Source: Rhodanobacter thiooxydans LCS2
Lineage (GTDB): Bacteria; Pseudomonadota; Gammaproteobacteria; Xanthomonadales; Rhodanobacteraceae
Direction of reading: 5' to 3'
Assembly (NCBI RefSeq): GCF_000264375.1
Contig: NZ_AJXW01000003.1
Coordinates: 62,001 to 126,000 of the forward strand
Length of the DNA: 64,000 bases
Of the stretch, positions 39,730 through 47,588 are shown piece after piece. The notes below the pieces were generated by a model that saw nothing but the letters and a program-made list of their open reading frames with translations, had not been told where the DNA came from and did not search any database. A program made the position numbers and the translations under genes. Positions within the stretch are counted from its first letter, which is position 1. Every line of letters begins with the position of its first letter.

Positions 39730-40068
39730 TCAGTGGCCACCAAGCACGGCAAAGTCTGCCGGCGAACGTGCATACGTCGCGTCGACACCGGCCTGGCGCA
39801 CCAGTTGCAGCAGCAGTTCGGCCTGCTCCTCGCGCAGCAGGAATTCGATCTTCACCGGCAGGTCGTCGGCCAACTCGAAGAACTGCTCCTCGTGCAGCAC
39901 GCCGTGGCGGCCGAAGCCGGTGATGGCGCGGAACACCGAGCCGCCACCGATGCCATGGGCCCTGGCCTGTTCCAGCAGCCACTCGGACAGCAGCATGCCA
40001 TCGTGCTTCGCGCGCGAGTGGCAGTAGAAGGTCAGGTGTACGCCGTGCTGCAGGGTTTCCTGGTTCAT
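39730..40068 (-). CDS. DUF190 protein, fluoride-locus companion
   Basis: 112 aa: LQHGVHLTFYCHSRAKHDGM, LLEQARAHGIGGGSVFRAIT, GFGRHG, then IEFLLREEQAELLLQLV. The GVHLTFY and GFG(R)HG blocks are DUF190, a ferredoxin-like or GlnB-like fold. It follows crcB by 15 bp. DUF190 genes are recurrent neighbours of crcB; a regulatory or accessory role in fluoride tolerance is inferred. Confidence 0.88.
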   Translation of the reverse strand: MNQETLQHGVHLTFYCHSRAKHDGMLLSEWLLEQARAHGIGGGSVFRAITGFGRHGVLHEEQFFELADDLPVKIEFLLREEQAELLLQLVRQAGVDATYARSPADFAVLGGH

Positions 40069-40083
40069 TGGGTGCTCCAGGGT

Positions 40084-40470
40084 TCAGTGGCGCAGCAGGC
40101 TGCGGGTGAGCGCGATGCCGAGCACGGTCATCGCCAGCGAGCCGGCCACGTGCACGGCCACGTGGCCGCTGAACCACAGGTATTGCTGGCGCAGCAGCAG
40201 CGTGGCCGATTCCGCCGAAAAGGTGGAGAACGTGGTCAGCCCGCCGAGGAAGCCAGTGAACACGAACAATCGCAGCGCCGGCGACAGTGCCTGGAAGTGG
40301 TCGAACAGGCCCATCACGCAGCCCATCAGCAGGCCGCCGGCCAGGTTCGCCGCCAGCGTGCCCAACGGCAGGGTGGGGAAGACGGGGTTGAGCAGTACGC
40401 CCAGCCCCCAGCGCAGCCAGCAGCCCAGCGCGCCGCCGATGCCGATTGCCACAAATCCGTTCAAGCCCAC
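40084..40470 (-). CDS. crcB: Fluoride ion channel CrcB (Fluc)
   Basis: 128-aa inner-membrane channel that expels F-. Four helices: FVAIGIGGALGCWLRW, LGTLAANLAGGLLMGCVMGL, LRLFVFTGFLGGLTTFSTFS and GHVAVHVAGSLAMTVLGIAL. The pore signature GTLAANLAG (Asn) and TGFLGGLTTFSTF are present. It starts with GTG at 40470, chosen because GGGAGG lies 7 nt upstream; a TTG two codons later is too far from it. The 5' leader holds a fluoride riboswitch. Confidence 0.95.
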   Translation of the reverse strand: MGLNGFVAIGIGGALGCWLRWGLGVLLNPVFPTLPLGTLAANLAGGLLMGCVMGLFDHFQALSPALRLFVFTGFLGGLTTFSTFSAESATLLLRQQYLWFSGHVAVHVAGSLAMTVLGIALTRSLLRH

Positions 40471-40496
40471 GTGCGTGCCTCCCGACAGTGAAAGTG

Positions 40497-40632
40497 TCCG
40501 GTTGCCGCGGCAGGCGCGCCTGCGCCGCCGGGAACCGGAGGTGCAGGCATCATCAGCTTCAACGCAGGATCGCGAGTAGCGGTTTGTCCCGGCGCGCCGA
40601 AGGTGCCGGAACGGGAGGCATGCCATCTCCGA
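40497..40632 (-). promoter_or_regulatory. Fluoride riboswitch (crcB motif) with expression-platform hairpin
   Basis: Reading the minus strand: GGAGATGGCATGCCTCC (40630-40614), an inserted hairpin, AAACCGC, then GCTGATGATGCCTGCA (40557-40542). These are the conserved blocks of the crcB/fluoride aptamer (in the published P. syringae form GGAGAUGGCAUUCCUCC ... AAACCGC ... GCUGAUGAUGCCUACA). Between P1 and AAACCGC there is an extra 8-bp hairpin, GTTCCGGC/GCCGGGAC (40612-40586). Downstream, TCCGGTT/AACCGGA (40539-40497) encloses a long GC-rich stem that may act as terminator or ribosome-site control 27 nt before the GTG. Confidence 0.85.
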
Positions 40633-40716
40633 GCGGCCATCCTAATGGATCGGGCCGGTCGATCGTCAAGCGCAGCGGCTCTATACTGCGCGGCCCCATG
40701 TAGCCACCGTGCCGCC

Positions 40717-41985
40717 ATGAGCCCAGCCCATCGTCCCGTGCGCCGCAGCCTGCCGTGGCTGCTGGCCGCGCTGTCGATGATCGGGCCGTTCTCGATCGAT
40801 GCGGTGTTCCCGGCATTCCCGCTGGTCGGCGCGCGCTTCGGCGTGGACGCCGCGGCGTTGCAGCAACTGATCAGCGTGTACCTGGCCACCTACGCCGCGA
40901 TGAGCCTGTTCCATGGCGCGATCTCCGACGCGGTGGGGCGCAAGCCGGTGATTGTCGCCGGCCTGCTGGTGTATGCGGCCGCATCGGTGGGCGCGGCAGT
41001 ATCCAGCTCGTTCGCCATGCTGCTGACGTGCCGCGCGCTGCAGGGCATGTCCGCCGGCGCCGGGCTGGTGGTGGGCCGGGCGGTGATCCGCGACAGCCTG
41101 CAAGGGCCGGCAGCGCAGCGGCTGATGTCGCAGGTGATGATGATCTTCGGGGTGGCGCCGGTGATCGCGCCGATGGTCGGCGCGCTGCTGCTGTCGCTCG
41201 ATGGCTGGCACGGCATCTTCTGGCTGCTGGCCGTGTTCTCGCTGTTGCTGGCGCTGGCCCTGCAGCGGTTCCTGGACGAAACCCATCCGCCGGCGCAGCG
41301 CACGCGGTTTGCGCCGCGGCCGCTGCTGGCAGGCTACCTGTCGTTCGGCCGCGACCGGGTGTTCTGGCCGCTGCTGGTTTCCAGCTCGGTCAATTTCGCC
41401 GGCCTGTTCCTGTACATCGCCTCGGCGCCGCACATCGTGCGCGGGCTGCTGCAGCTGTCGGCGCAGGGTTTTCCGTGGTTGTTCGTGCCAGTGGTGAGCG
41501 GGCTGATCGGCGGTGCCTGGCTGTCCGGCCGGATGGCCGGGCGGTACAGCGCGAAGTCCACGGTGAGCCTGGGTTATGCGGTGATGCTGCTGGCGTGTGC
41601 GGCGCACCTGCTGCTGGCGCTGGCGCTGCCTGCACCGCGGCTGCCGTGGTCGATGCTGCCGCTGATCCTGCACGGCATCGGCGTGCAACTGGCGTTCCCC
41701 ACGCTCACGCTGCTGCTGCTGGATCGCTTCCCGCACCATCGCGGCGGGATCTCCTCGGTGCAGGCCTGCGCCAGCCTGATGCTGTGCAGCTTCGTGGCGG
41801 GGGTGATGTCGCCGCTGCTGTCGGGCGACATGCTGCAGCTGGCGTTGGGCGCGTCGGCGCTGACCCTGCTCGGCGTGCTTGCGTGGTGGTGGTACTACCG
41901 CATCACGCGCCGGGCGCTGGGGCAGCCGCTGGCCGGCGTCGATACGGCTGCCGGGATCCAGGCGGGGATCGCCGAGCCGCGCTGA
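40717..41985 (+). CDS. Bcr/CflA-family multidrug efflux MFS transporter
   Basis: 422 aa with twelve predicted helices. The start RSLPWLLAALSMIGPFSIDA, VYLATYAAMSLFHGAISDAV followed by GRKPV (MFS loop 2-3 motif), and RALQGMSAGAGLVVGRAVIR are the DHA1/Bcr pattern. It would pump drugs or small metabolites out using the proton gradient; substrate unknown. ATG 40717 is chosen at MSPAHRPVRRS; a TATACT -10-like box at 40682-40687 supports transcription starting just before it. It is divergent from crcB. Confidence 0.88.
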   Translation: MSPAHRPVRRSLPWLLAALSMIGPFSIDAVFPAFPLVGARFGVDAAALQQLISVYLATYAAMSLFHGAISDAVGRKPVIVAGLLVYAAASVGAAVSSSFAMLLTCRALQGMSAGAGLVVGRAVIRDSLQGPAAQRLMSQVMMIFGVAPVIAPMVGALLLSLDGWHGIFWLLAVFSLLLALALQRFLDETHPPAQRTRFAPRPLLAGYLSFGRDRVFWPLLVSSSVNFAGLFLYIASAPHIVRGLLQLSAQGFPWLFVPVVSGLIGGAWLSGRMAGRYSAKSTVSLGYAVMLLACAAHLLLALALPAPRLPWSMLPLILHGIGVQLAFPTLTLLLLDRFPHHRGGISSVQACASLMLCSFVAGVMSPLLSGDMLQLALGASALTLLGVLAWWWYYRITRRALGQPLAGVDTAAGIQAGIAEPR

Positions 41986-42212
41986 GAGGTTGTGATTTTT
42001 CCAACCTCTGAGGCCGGCCACGGCGAGGGCATGGATGCCCGAGTTGAGGCAACGCAGGGAGCGGTTGCCCGATGCCCGAGTTGAGGCAACGCAGGAGCGG
42101 TTGCCCGAGGGCCGGGCATGAAACAGTCACACCAGTGACTGTTTCATGTGAGCGAGTCCGGGCGTGTACCGGACTCGCGACTGAAGAAAACCGCAGGAAG
42201 TGGTTTTCTTCA
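41985..42212. repeat. Array of inverted repeats and a tandem 38-40-nt repeat
   Basis: Immediately after the MFS stop: AGAGGTTG/CAACCTCT (41985-42009); a tandem unit beginning GATGCCCGAGTTGAGGCAAC, two copies starting at 42034 and 42071; then three perfect palindromic hairpins in a row: ATGAAACAGTCAC/GTGACTGTTTCAT (42118-42147), GCGAGTCCGG/CCGGACTCGC (42152-42178) and TGAAGAAAACC/GGTTTTCTTCA (42182-42212). Short direct repeats CTCTGAGGC lie at about 42006-42014 and 42217-42225. No credible gene is present. Confidence 0.85.
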
Positions 42213-42238
42213 CAAGCTCTGAGGCATCGCCGCATCGG

Positions 42239-43381
42239 CTACGCCGGTGAATCCGGCATGGCCGCGGGGACGCGCGCCACGGCATCCGCCAATACCAGCG
42301 CACTGCTGTCGGCCAGCGCCCTGACCAGTGAAGGTGAGCGATAGCTGCCGTCGGCGAGCCAGCGCTGCCATACCGAACCGTCGATCTTCTCGTTGACGCC
42401 GGTGCCGAGCATGCGGTCGAACGGCGGCTTGAATTCCTTGTAGAGGCCGTCCATGAATTCCGCGTACGAATTGCGCGTCACGCCGCTGGCGGCGTCGTCT
42501 TCCGGCATGAACAGCGCATGGCAGGCCAGCCCGGCGGCGATCGCCTTGCGCTGCAGCCAGGCCAGCGGCAACCCGGGCAGAGGGTCGGGGCGGCGCCCGG
42601 CGCCGTCGCAATCGTTGCCGCCGCCGACGTCGGCGTGCGCGCCGATGAACCAGCGCTGCTCGATCTCGATCTGCTCGGCCTTCTTCGAGGTCAGCGTTTC
42701 GCCGGGCTTCACCGTGTACGGGTTGCGCGTCCATACCGTGGGCGCGAAGTCGGCGCGGTGCTCGTCCAGTGCCAGCGCCTGGTAGGCGTATTTCACGATC
42801 CTGCTGAGTTCGGTGTCGTGGAACTGGTAGCGCTTGCGCGCGTAGGGAAACCACGAGGCGGTGCCCGGGATGCCGAGCGAGCCGACGGTATCCCATACGC
42901 CGATGAAGTGGATGTCGACCACGATCGAATGGTCGGCGCGGAATTCCACCGCGACTGGATCGTCGGGCTTGCAGCGGGTGTCGCGATAGACGTCGTACGC
43001 GGCGGCGACGTCGGCCCTGGCCACGCTGCCGTGGCTGTCGCAGCGGAGCAGGCCGCATTTGCGGATCATCCCGCCAAGGCTGCGCGCGGTATAGGCGCCG
43101 CGGCTGAAGCCGAACAGGTAGAGCAGGTCGCCGGGCTGCCAGGTTTCGCACAGCCAGCGGTAGCCATCGAGCACGTTGCCGGACAGGCCGTAGCCGAACG
43201 CGCCGCCGAGCAGATGGGCGATGCCGCGCGTTACGCCCACGCCGGGAATGTAGTTGACCAGCTGCGCATGGCCGCCCGCATCGCGCGGCGCGATCAGCCG
43301 GCGCAGGCGCTCCACGTTGGTGTCCGACTCGGGCTTGTTCCAGGTGCCGTCGAACAGCAGTGCGAGCCGGCGTGCGGTCAT
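42239..43381 (-). CDS. DUF2235 alpha/beta-hydrolase (Tle1-like fold)
   Basis: 380 aa. Starts LALLFDGTWNKPESDTNVER, the DUF2235 hallmark, with the nucleophile elbow LFGFSRGAYTARSLGGMIRK (GxSxG form GFSRG), FIGVWDTVGSLG for the Asp region, and WFIGAHADVGGG for the His region. Families with this fold include type VI phospholipase effectors (Tle1) and other lipid/ester hydrolases. No VgrG, PAAR or immunity gene lies beside it, so an effector role is not shown. GGAGG ribosome site before ATG 43381. Confidence 0.85.
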   Translation of the reverse strand: MTARRLALLFDGTWNKPESDTNVERLRRLIAPRDAGGHAQLVNYIPGVGVTRGIAHLLGGAFGYGLSGNVLDGYRWLCETWQPGDLLYLFGFSRGAYTARSLGGMIRKCGLLRCDSHGSVARADVAAAYDVYRDTRCKPDDPVAVEFRADHSIVVDIHFIGVWDTVGSLGIPGTASWFPYARKRYQFHDTELSRIVKYAYQALALDEHRADFAPTVWTRNPYTVKPGETLTSKKAEQIEIEQRWFIGAHADVGGGNDCDGAGRRPDPLPGLPLAWLQRKAIAAGLACHALFMPEDDAASGVTRNSYAEFMDGLYKEFKPPFDRMLGTGVNEKIDGSVWQRWLADGSYRSPSLVRALADSSALVLADAVARVPAAMPDSPA

Positions 43382-43487
43382 GGTGCCTCCAGCGGGATTG
43401 CGCAGGGCAACTCTAGGCCTCGGTGCTGCGCCGGGCCAGTGCCTGGCGCAGCCCACGGGTGTACCCTATGCGCCCTGACAACAGGCG

Positions 43488-44333
43488 ATGGCAGACACTA
43501 CGGTGGACAGGCAGGTCGACAAGGCGCACGCGTTCCGTCGGATGCACGAGCGCAGCGCGATCCTGCTGCTGCCGAACGCCTGGGATGCGGGCAGCGCGCG
43601 GCTGTTCGCGCAGCGCGGCTTCGCGGCGATTGCCACCACCAGCGCCGGCATGGCCTGGTCGCTCGGCTACGCCGACGGCGAGCAGGCACCGCTGACCGAG
43701 GTGTTGGCGGCGATCGCGCGGATCGTGCGGGTGGTCGACCTGCCGGTGACGGCGGACATCGAGACCGGCTATGGCGAGACGCCGGAGGCGGTCGCCGCCA
43801 CGGTGCGCGCGGCGATCGCGGCCGGCGCGGTCGGCATCAACCTGGAAGACGGCCGCCCCGGCCACGGCCCGCTGCGCCCGGTCGAGGAGGCCGCGGCACG
43901 CATCCGCGCCGCGCGCGGGGCGGCAGAGGCGGCCGGCGTGCCGATCGTGATCAACGCGAGGGTGGACAACTGGATGCAGCACGTCGCCGATCCGGCCGTG
44001 CCGCTCGCCGACGCCGTGCAACGCGCGCAGGCCTACCTGGCGGCGGGTGCCGACGGCATCTATCCGATCGGGCTGGGTGACCGCGCCACACTGGCCGCGC
44101 TGGTGCGCGCGGTCGACGCGCCGGTCAACGTGGCCGCCGGCCCCGGCATGCCCGACCTGGCCGAGCTCGCCGGGCTGGGCGTGGCCCGCGTCAGCACGGC
44201 CACGCGTTTCGCCACGCTGGCGCTGGCGGCGGTGGATCGCGCGGCGGCAGCGCTGCTGGAGAGCGGCCGCTTCGACGGTTTGGCCGCCACCTTCACCTAT
44301 GCGGACGCGCAGCGGCTGTTCGAGCGCGGCTGA
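43488..44333 (+). CDS. Isocitrate lyase/PEP-mutase family protein
   Basis: 281-aa TIM-barrel enzyme. LLLPNAWDAGSARLFAQRGF, TSAGMAWSLGYADGE, ADIETGYGETPEAVAATV, VGINLEDGRPGHG and VINARVDNWM match the PEP mutase/ICL superfamily, with the Mg2+ ligand in the EDG motif. The usual Cys of true isocitrate lyase (KKCGH) is missing, so C-C or P-C bond chemistry on a small oxo-acid is likely but the substrate is unknown. It lies 34 bp before the AhpD-like gene and could be co-transcribed. Confidence 0.85.
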   Translation: MADTTVDRQVDKAHAFRRMHERSAILLLPNAWDAGSARLFAQRGFAAIATTSAGMAWSLGYADGEQAPLTEVLAAIARIVRVVDLPVTADIETGYGETPEAVAATVRAAIAAGAVGINLEDGRPGHGPLRPVEEAAARIRAARGAAEAAGVPIVINARVDNWMQHVADPAVPLADAVQRAQAYLAAGADGIYPIGLGDRATLAALVRAVDAPVNVAAGPGMPDLAELAGLGVARVSTATRFATLALAAVDRAAAALLESGRFDGLAATFTYADAQRLFERG

Positions 44334-44367
44334 GCGGCGCAGCAGTTTTTTCATCGAGGAGTCTGTA

Positions 44368-44766
44368 GTGAGCAAGCGTATCGAGTACGGCAAGGTGGCA
44401 CCCGCGGGCCTGAAGGCCATGCTGGGCATGGAGATGTATGTGCACGGCTCCGGCCTGGAGCATTCGCTGATCGAACTGGTGAAGATGCGGGTGTCGCAGA
44501 TCAACGGTTGCGCGTACTGCCTGGACATGCACAGCAAGGACGCGCGCGCCGCCGGCGAGACGGAGCAGCGCCTGCACGTGCTGGCGGCGTGGCGCGAGGC
44601 GCCGTTCTACTCGGCACGCGAGCGGGCCGCGCTGGCCTGGGCCGAGGCGGTCACCCTGGTGTCGACGAATGAACTGCCCGATGCCCTGTACGAGGAGGTG
44701 CATGCGCAGTTCGACGACAAGTCGATGGTCGACCTCACCCTGGCCATCATCACCATCAACGGCTAG
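44368..44766 (+). CDS. Carboxymuconolactone decarboxylase/AhpD-family protein, C-terminus cut by an amber codon
   Basis: Starts at GTG 44368 behind GAGGA. MRVSQINGCAYCLDMHSKDA carries the CxxC of AhpD-type alkylhydroperoxidases (NGCAYC) and the His three residues on. The frame ends at TAG 44764-44766 after AIITING. Past it, the same frame continues NRLAIGFRADVGSYQPKSAA to TGA 44827-44829. Family members normally read INxWNRL here, so a Trp TGG appears changed to TAG, removing 21 residues. The product is 132 aa instead of 153 and may be unstable or inactive unless the codon is suppressed. Confidence 0.85.
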   Translation: MSKRIEYGKVAPAGLKAMLGMEMYVHGSGLEHSLIELVKMRVSQINGCAYCLDMHSKDARAAGETEQRLHVLAAWREAPFYSARERAALAWAEAVTLVSTNELPDALYEEVHAQFDDKSMVDLTLAIITING

Positions 44767-44892
44767 AACCGCCTGGCGATCGGTTTTCGTGCGGACGTGG
44801 GCAGCTACCAGCCGAAGTCGGCGGCCTGAGAGTGGCGCCGCTGCTGCCCCGCCGCAGGCCGGCAGCGGCGTTCGTGCCGCGGATGCGCGAGT

Positions 44893-45483
44893 ATGCCTGA
44901 CCGGCCCGTGGCGCTGGGTCGCGCCTTCTACCGGCGCGACCCGCGCGCGGTCGCCCTCGACCTGCTGAACAAGGTGCTGCTGAATGCGGATGGCCGCAGC
45001 GGCCGCATCGTGGAAATCGAGGCCTACTGTGGAGCGGCGGATGCGGCCGCACATTCCTGGCGCGGTCGCACAGCGCGCAATGCGACGATGTTCGGTGCGC
45101 CCGGATTGCTCTATGTGTACTTCACCTATGGCATGCACTGGTGCTGCAACCCGGTCTGCGGCGAGGAGGGCGAAGGCGTTGCGGTGTTGCTGCGCGCGCT
45201 GGCGCCGCTGACCGGGTTGGCCGCGATGCGTACGGCGCGACCGGGTTGCCGCAGCGATCGCGACCTGTGCCGGGGACCGGCACGATTGTGCCAGGCTATG
45301 GGCATCGGCCGCGCGCAGGACGGCATCGACCTGGTCGGTGGCGCCGGCGGCTTCAGCATCGTCGACGACGGCGTGCCGCCGCCCGCCGCGCCGGTGGCCA
45401 CCACGCGCGTCGGCATCACCCGCGCGGCCGACGAACCCTGGCGCTGGTACGTGCCGGGCGAGCCGCACGTCTCCCGTCGCTGA
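44893..45483 (+). CDS. DNA-3-methyladenine glycosylase, AAG/MPG type
   Basis: 196-aa monofunctional base-excision enzyme. LGRAFYRRDPRAVALDLLNK, the catalytic Glu in IVEIEAYCGAADAAAHSWRG, RNATMFGAPGLLYVYFTYGM and HWCCNPVCGEEGEGVAVLLR follow the AAG fold, which flips out alkylated purines. It ends PWRWYVPGEPHVSR, the family C-terminus. It stands 63 bp after the natural end of the AhpD-like gene. Confidence 0.95.
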   Translation: MPDRPVALGRAFYRRDPRAVALDLLNKVLLNADGRSGRIVEIEAYCGAADAAAHSWRGRTARNATMFGAPGLLYVYFTYGMHWCCNPVCGEEGEGVAVLLRALAPLTGLAAMRTARPGCRSDRDLCRGPARLCQAMGIGRAQDGIDLVGGAGGFSIVDDGVPPPAAPVATTRVGITRAADEPWRWYVPGEPHVSRR

Positions 45484-45587
45484 ACGGCGTCGCCGTGTTG
45501 GCGCGGCGAGCACGTACGGTTGACGGCGGCTTGATCGCGCATGGCCCACGCTGCTTGGCATCACTCGTCCATTGCGGGGTCCGTGCC

Positions 45588-45815
45588 ATGCCTTACGCAT
45601 CCATCGGTGAACTGCCCGACAGCGTGCGCAAGCACGTGCCGAAACACGCGCAGGAAATCTACAAGGAGGCGTTCAACAGCGCCTGGGACGACTACGCCGA
45701 CAAGGATGAACGCCGCGGCAGCGAGTCGCGCGAGGAGGCCGCGCACAAGGTGGCCTGGGCCGCGGTCAAGAAGAAGTACGAGAAGGGTGGCGACGGCGAC
45801 TGGCATGCCAGGTAG
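45588..45815 (+). CDS. chaB: ChaB-family protein
   Basis: 75 aa: MPYASIGELPDSVRKHVPKH, AQEIYKEAFNSAWDDYAD, then ESREEAAHKVAWAAVKKKYE. This is the compact ChaB fold (putative cation-transport regulator, also linked to Ku-like partners); the true role is unclear. A GC-rich spacer with GGGATTCGGGATTCGC follows before the convergent gene. Confidence 0.9.
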   Translation: MPYASIGELPDSVRKHVPKHAQEIYKEAFNSAWDDYADKDERRGSESREEAAHKVAWAAVKKKYEKGGDGDWHAR

Positions 45816-45836
45816 CCGGGATTCGGGATTCGCGCG

Positions 45837-46337
45837 TCAAGCGTGCGGCAGGCTGCGTGCCTTGAGAAAGTCGCGGGCATTGTCGGCGTCGCGCTCGAAC
45901 CAGGCGCGCGCGGAGCCGAGCCGGAACGTGTAGCCCCAGGCATCCATGTCGCGCATCAGGCGGTCGCGCCCCACGCCGGGCAGTTCGCCGGCCAGCACAA
46001 TCTGCAGGCAGCAGGTGGCGTCCTCCTCCTCGATCGAATCGGTGGCATCGGTATGGACGTCTGGACGTCTTTCCGGTGGCAGCACGATCAGGTGGCTGGC
46101 CTCGTGCAGCAACGAATGCACCGGGGTGTCGTCGCGGGCGTAGACGGTGCTGCCGATGATACCGGCCTCCTCGTCGCCCCAGAAGCTGCCTGGAATCGGT
46201 TCGCCCGGCGCCACGCGCTGGAGCTTGAGGCCGAAGCGATCGAGCAGGGAAGCAGGCGCATCGAAGCCGATCTGGCCCAGGCGCAGCACGCTGCTGGCCG
46301 GGTCGTCGCCGCAGGCGAGAGGAGTGTCGGGGGACAT
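45837..46337 (-). CDS. Conserved protein with HExxH zinc motif
   Basis: 166 aa. PVHSLLHEASHLIVLPPERR contains HEASH, the zincin HExxH motif, preceded by a TVYARDD strand and followed by EEEDATCCLQIVLAGELPG where a Glu/Asp could be the third ligand. No signal peptide or membrane helix, so cytoplasmic. I do not recognise a named family; a small metallopeptidase-like fold is inferred from the motif alone. It is convergent with chaB. Confidence 0.65.
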   Translation of the reverse strand: MSPDTPLACGDDPASSVLRLGQIGFDAPASLLDRFGLKLQRVAPGEPIPGSFWGDEEAGIIGSTVYARDDTPVHSLLHEASHLIVLPPERRPDVHTDATDSIEEEDATCCLQIVLAGELPGVGRDRLMRDMDAWGYTFRLGSARAWFERDADNARDFLKARSLPHA

Positions 46338-46433
46338 GGGTGTGCGCGACGGACGCAGGTGGCTTCGATGGCGAGAAAGGACCGGGCGACGCGGCGTCGT
46401 CCGGGGACGGAATGGCGCTGGCTCAACCGGCTC

Positions 46434-46730
46434 TCAGCCGGTCTTGGCTTCGCCCTTGGTTTCGCTCCTGGCGGCTTGCTTGCCCTCCGGCAGGGTGACC
46501 GAGAGTTCGAGGATCTCGTGGCCGCTGTCGCGCTCGAAGTTGATGCTGATCGCCTCGAGGTCGACGTGGACATACTTCTTGATCACTTCGAGCAGCTCGT
46601 TGCGCATCATCGGCAGGTAATCCGGCGCACCGCGGGTGGAGCGCTCCTGCGCCACGATGATGCGCAGGCGTTCGCGCGCCACACTGGCGGTGGCCTCGGG
46701 CTTGCGCTTGAGGAAATCGAGAATACCCAT
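46434..46730 (-). CDS. minE: Cell division topological factor MinE
   Basis: 98 aa. N-terminal membrane/MinD-contact segment MGILDFLKRKPEATASVARE, then RLRIIVAQERSTRGAPDYLP and the topological-specificity domain ELLEVIKKYVHVDLEAISIN. It displaces MinD from the membrane, drives the Min oscillation and restricts FtsZ inhibition to the poles. It is 5 bp after minD. Confidence 0.97.
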   Translation of the reverse strand: MGILDFLKRKPEATASVARERLRIIVAQERSTRGAPDYLPMMRNELLEVIKKYVHVDLEAISINFERDSGHEILELSVTLPEGKQAARSETKGEAKTG

Positions 46731-46735
46731 CGTGA

Positions 46736-47551
46736 TCAACCTCCGAACACGCGCTGGAGAAAGCCTTTCTTCGGTACGTCGATGAAGCGCAGCGGGCGCT
46801 CTTCGCCGAGGATGCGGGCGACCGTGTCGCTGTAGGCCTGGCCAGCCTGCGAGGCCGCGTCGACGATCACCGGGATGCCGTTGTTGGAGGCGGTCAGCAC
46901 GTTCTCCGATTCGGGGATCACGCCGACCACCTCGATGCCGAGGATTTCCTCGACGTCCTTCACGCTGAGCATCTCGCCGATCGCCACGCGCGCGGGGTTG
47001 TAGCGGGTCAGCAGCAGGTGCTGGGTGACCGGGCTCTCGCCCTTCTCGGCGCGCCGGGTCTTGCTGGCGAGCAGGCCGAGGATGCGGTCGGAGTCGCGCA
47101 CCGAGGACACTTCCGGGTTGACCACCACCACCGCGTGGTCGGCGAAGTACATCGCCAGGTGGGCGCCCTTCTCGATGCCGGCGGGGGAGTCGCACACGAC
47201 GTACTCGAAGCCCTCTTCGGACAGGCCGTCGAGCACCTTTTCGACGCCCTCCATGGTCAGCGCGTCCTTGTCACGGGTCTGGCTGGCGGCCAGCACGTAC
47301 AGGTTGTCGTAGCGCTTGTCCTTGATCAGCGACTGCTTCAGCGTGGCCTCGCCGTGCACGACGTTGACGAAGTCGTACACCACGCGCCGCTCGCAGCCCA
47401 TGATCAGGTCGAGGTTGCGCAGGCCGACGTCGAAGTCGATCACCGCGGTTTTCTTGCCGGCCATGGCCAGGCCGGTGGCGAGCGAGGCGCTGGTCGTCGT
47501 CTTGCCGACGCCGCCTTTGCCGGAGGTGACAACGATAATCTCAGCAGTCAA
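46736..47551 (-). CDS. minD: Septum site-determining ATPase MinD
   Basis: 271 aa. Deviant Walker A GKGGVGKTT (about 10-18), FDVGLRNLDLIMGCERR, VCDSPAGIEKGA, ASNNGIPVIVD, and the C-terminal amphipathic membrane helix KKGFLQRVFGG. It begins with TTG at 47551 (MTAEIIVVTSGKGG); this is the normal family N-terminus and GGAG lies just upstream, whereas the next upstream start would prepend unrelated Pro/Gln-rich residues. Order minC-minD-minE on one strand. Confidence 0.96.
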   Translation of the reverse strand: MTAEIIVVTSGKGGVGKTTTSASLATGLAMAGKKTAVIDFDVGLRNLDLIMGCERRVVYDFVNVVHGEATLKQSLIKDKRYDNLYVLAASQTRDKDALTMEGVEKVLDGLSEEGFEYVVCDSPAGIEKGAHLAMYFADHAVVVVNPEVSSVRDSDRILGLLASKTRRAEKGESPVTQHLLLTRYNPARVAIGEMLSVKDVEEILGIEVVGVIPESENVLTASNNGIPVIVDAASQAGQAYSDTVARILGEERPLRFIDVPKKGFLQRVFGG

Positions 47552-47588
47552 GGGCCCATCTCCGCGTGGTTGTTCTTGTTGTGGGTGG

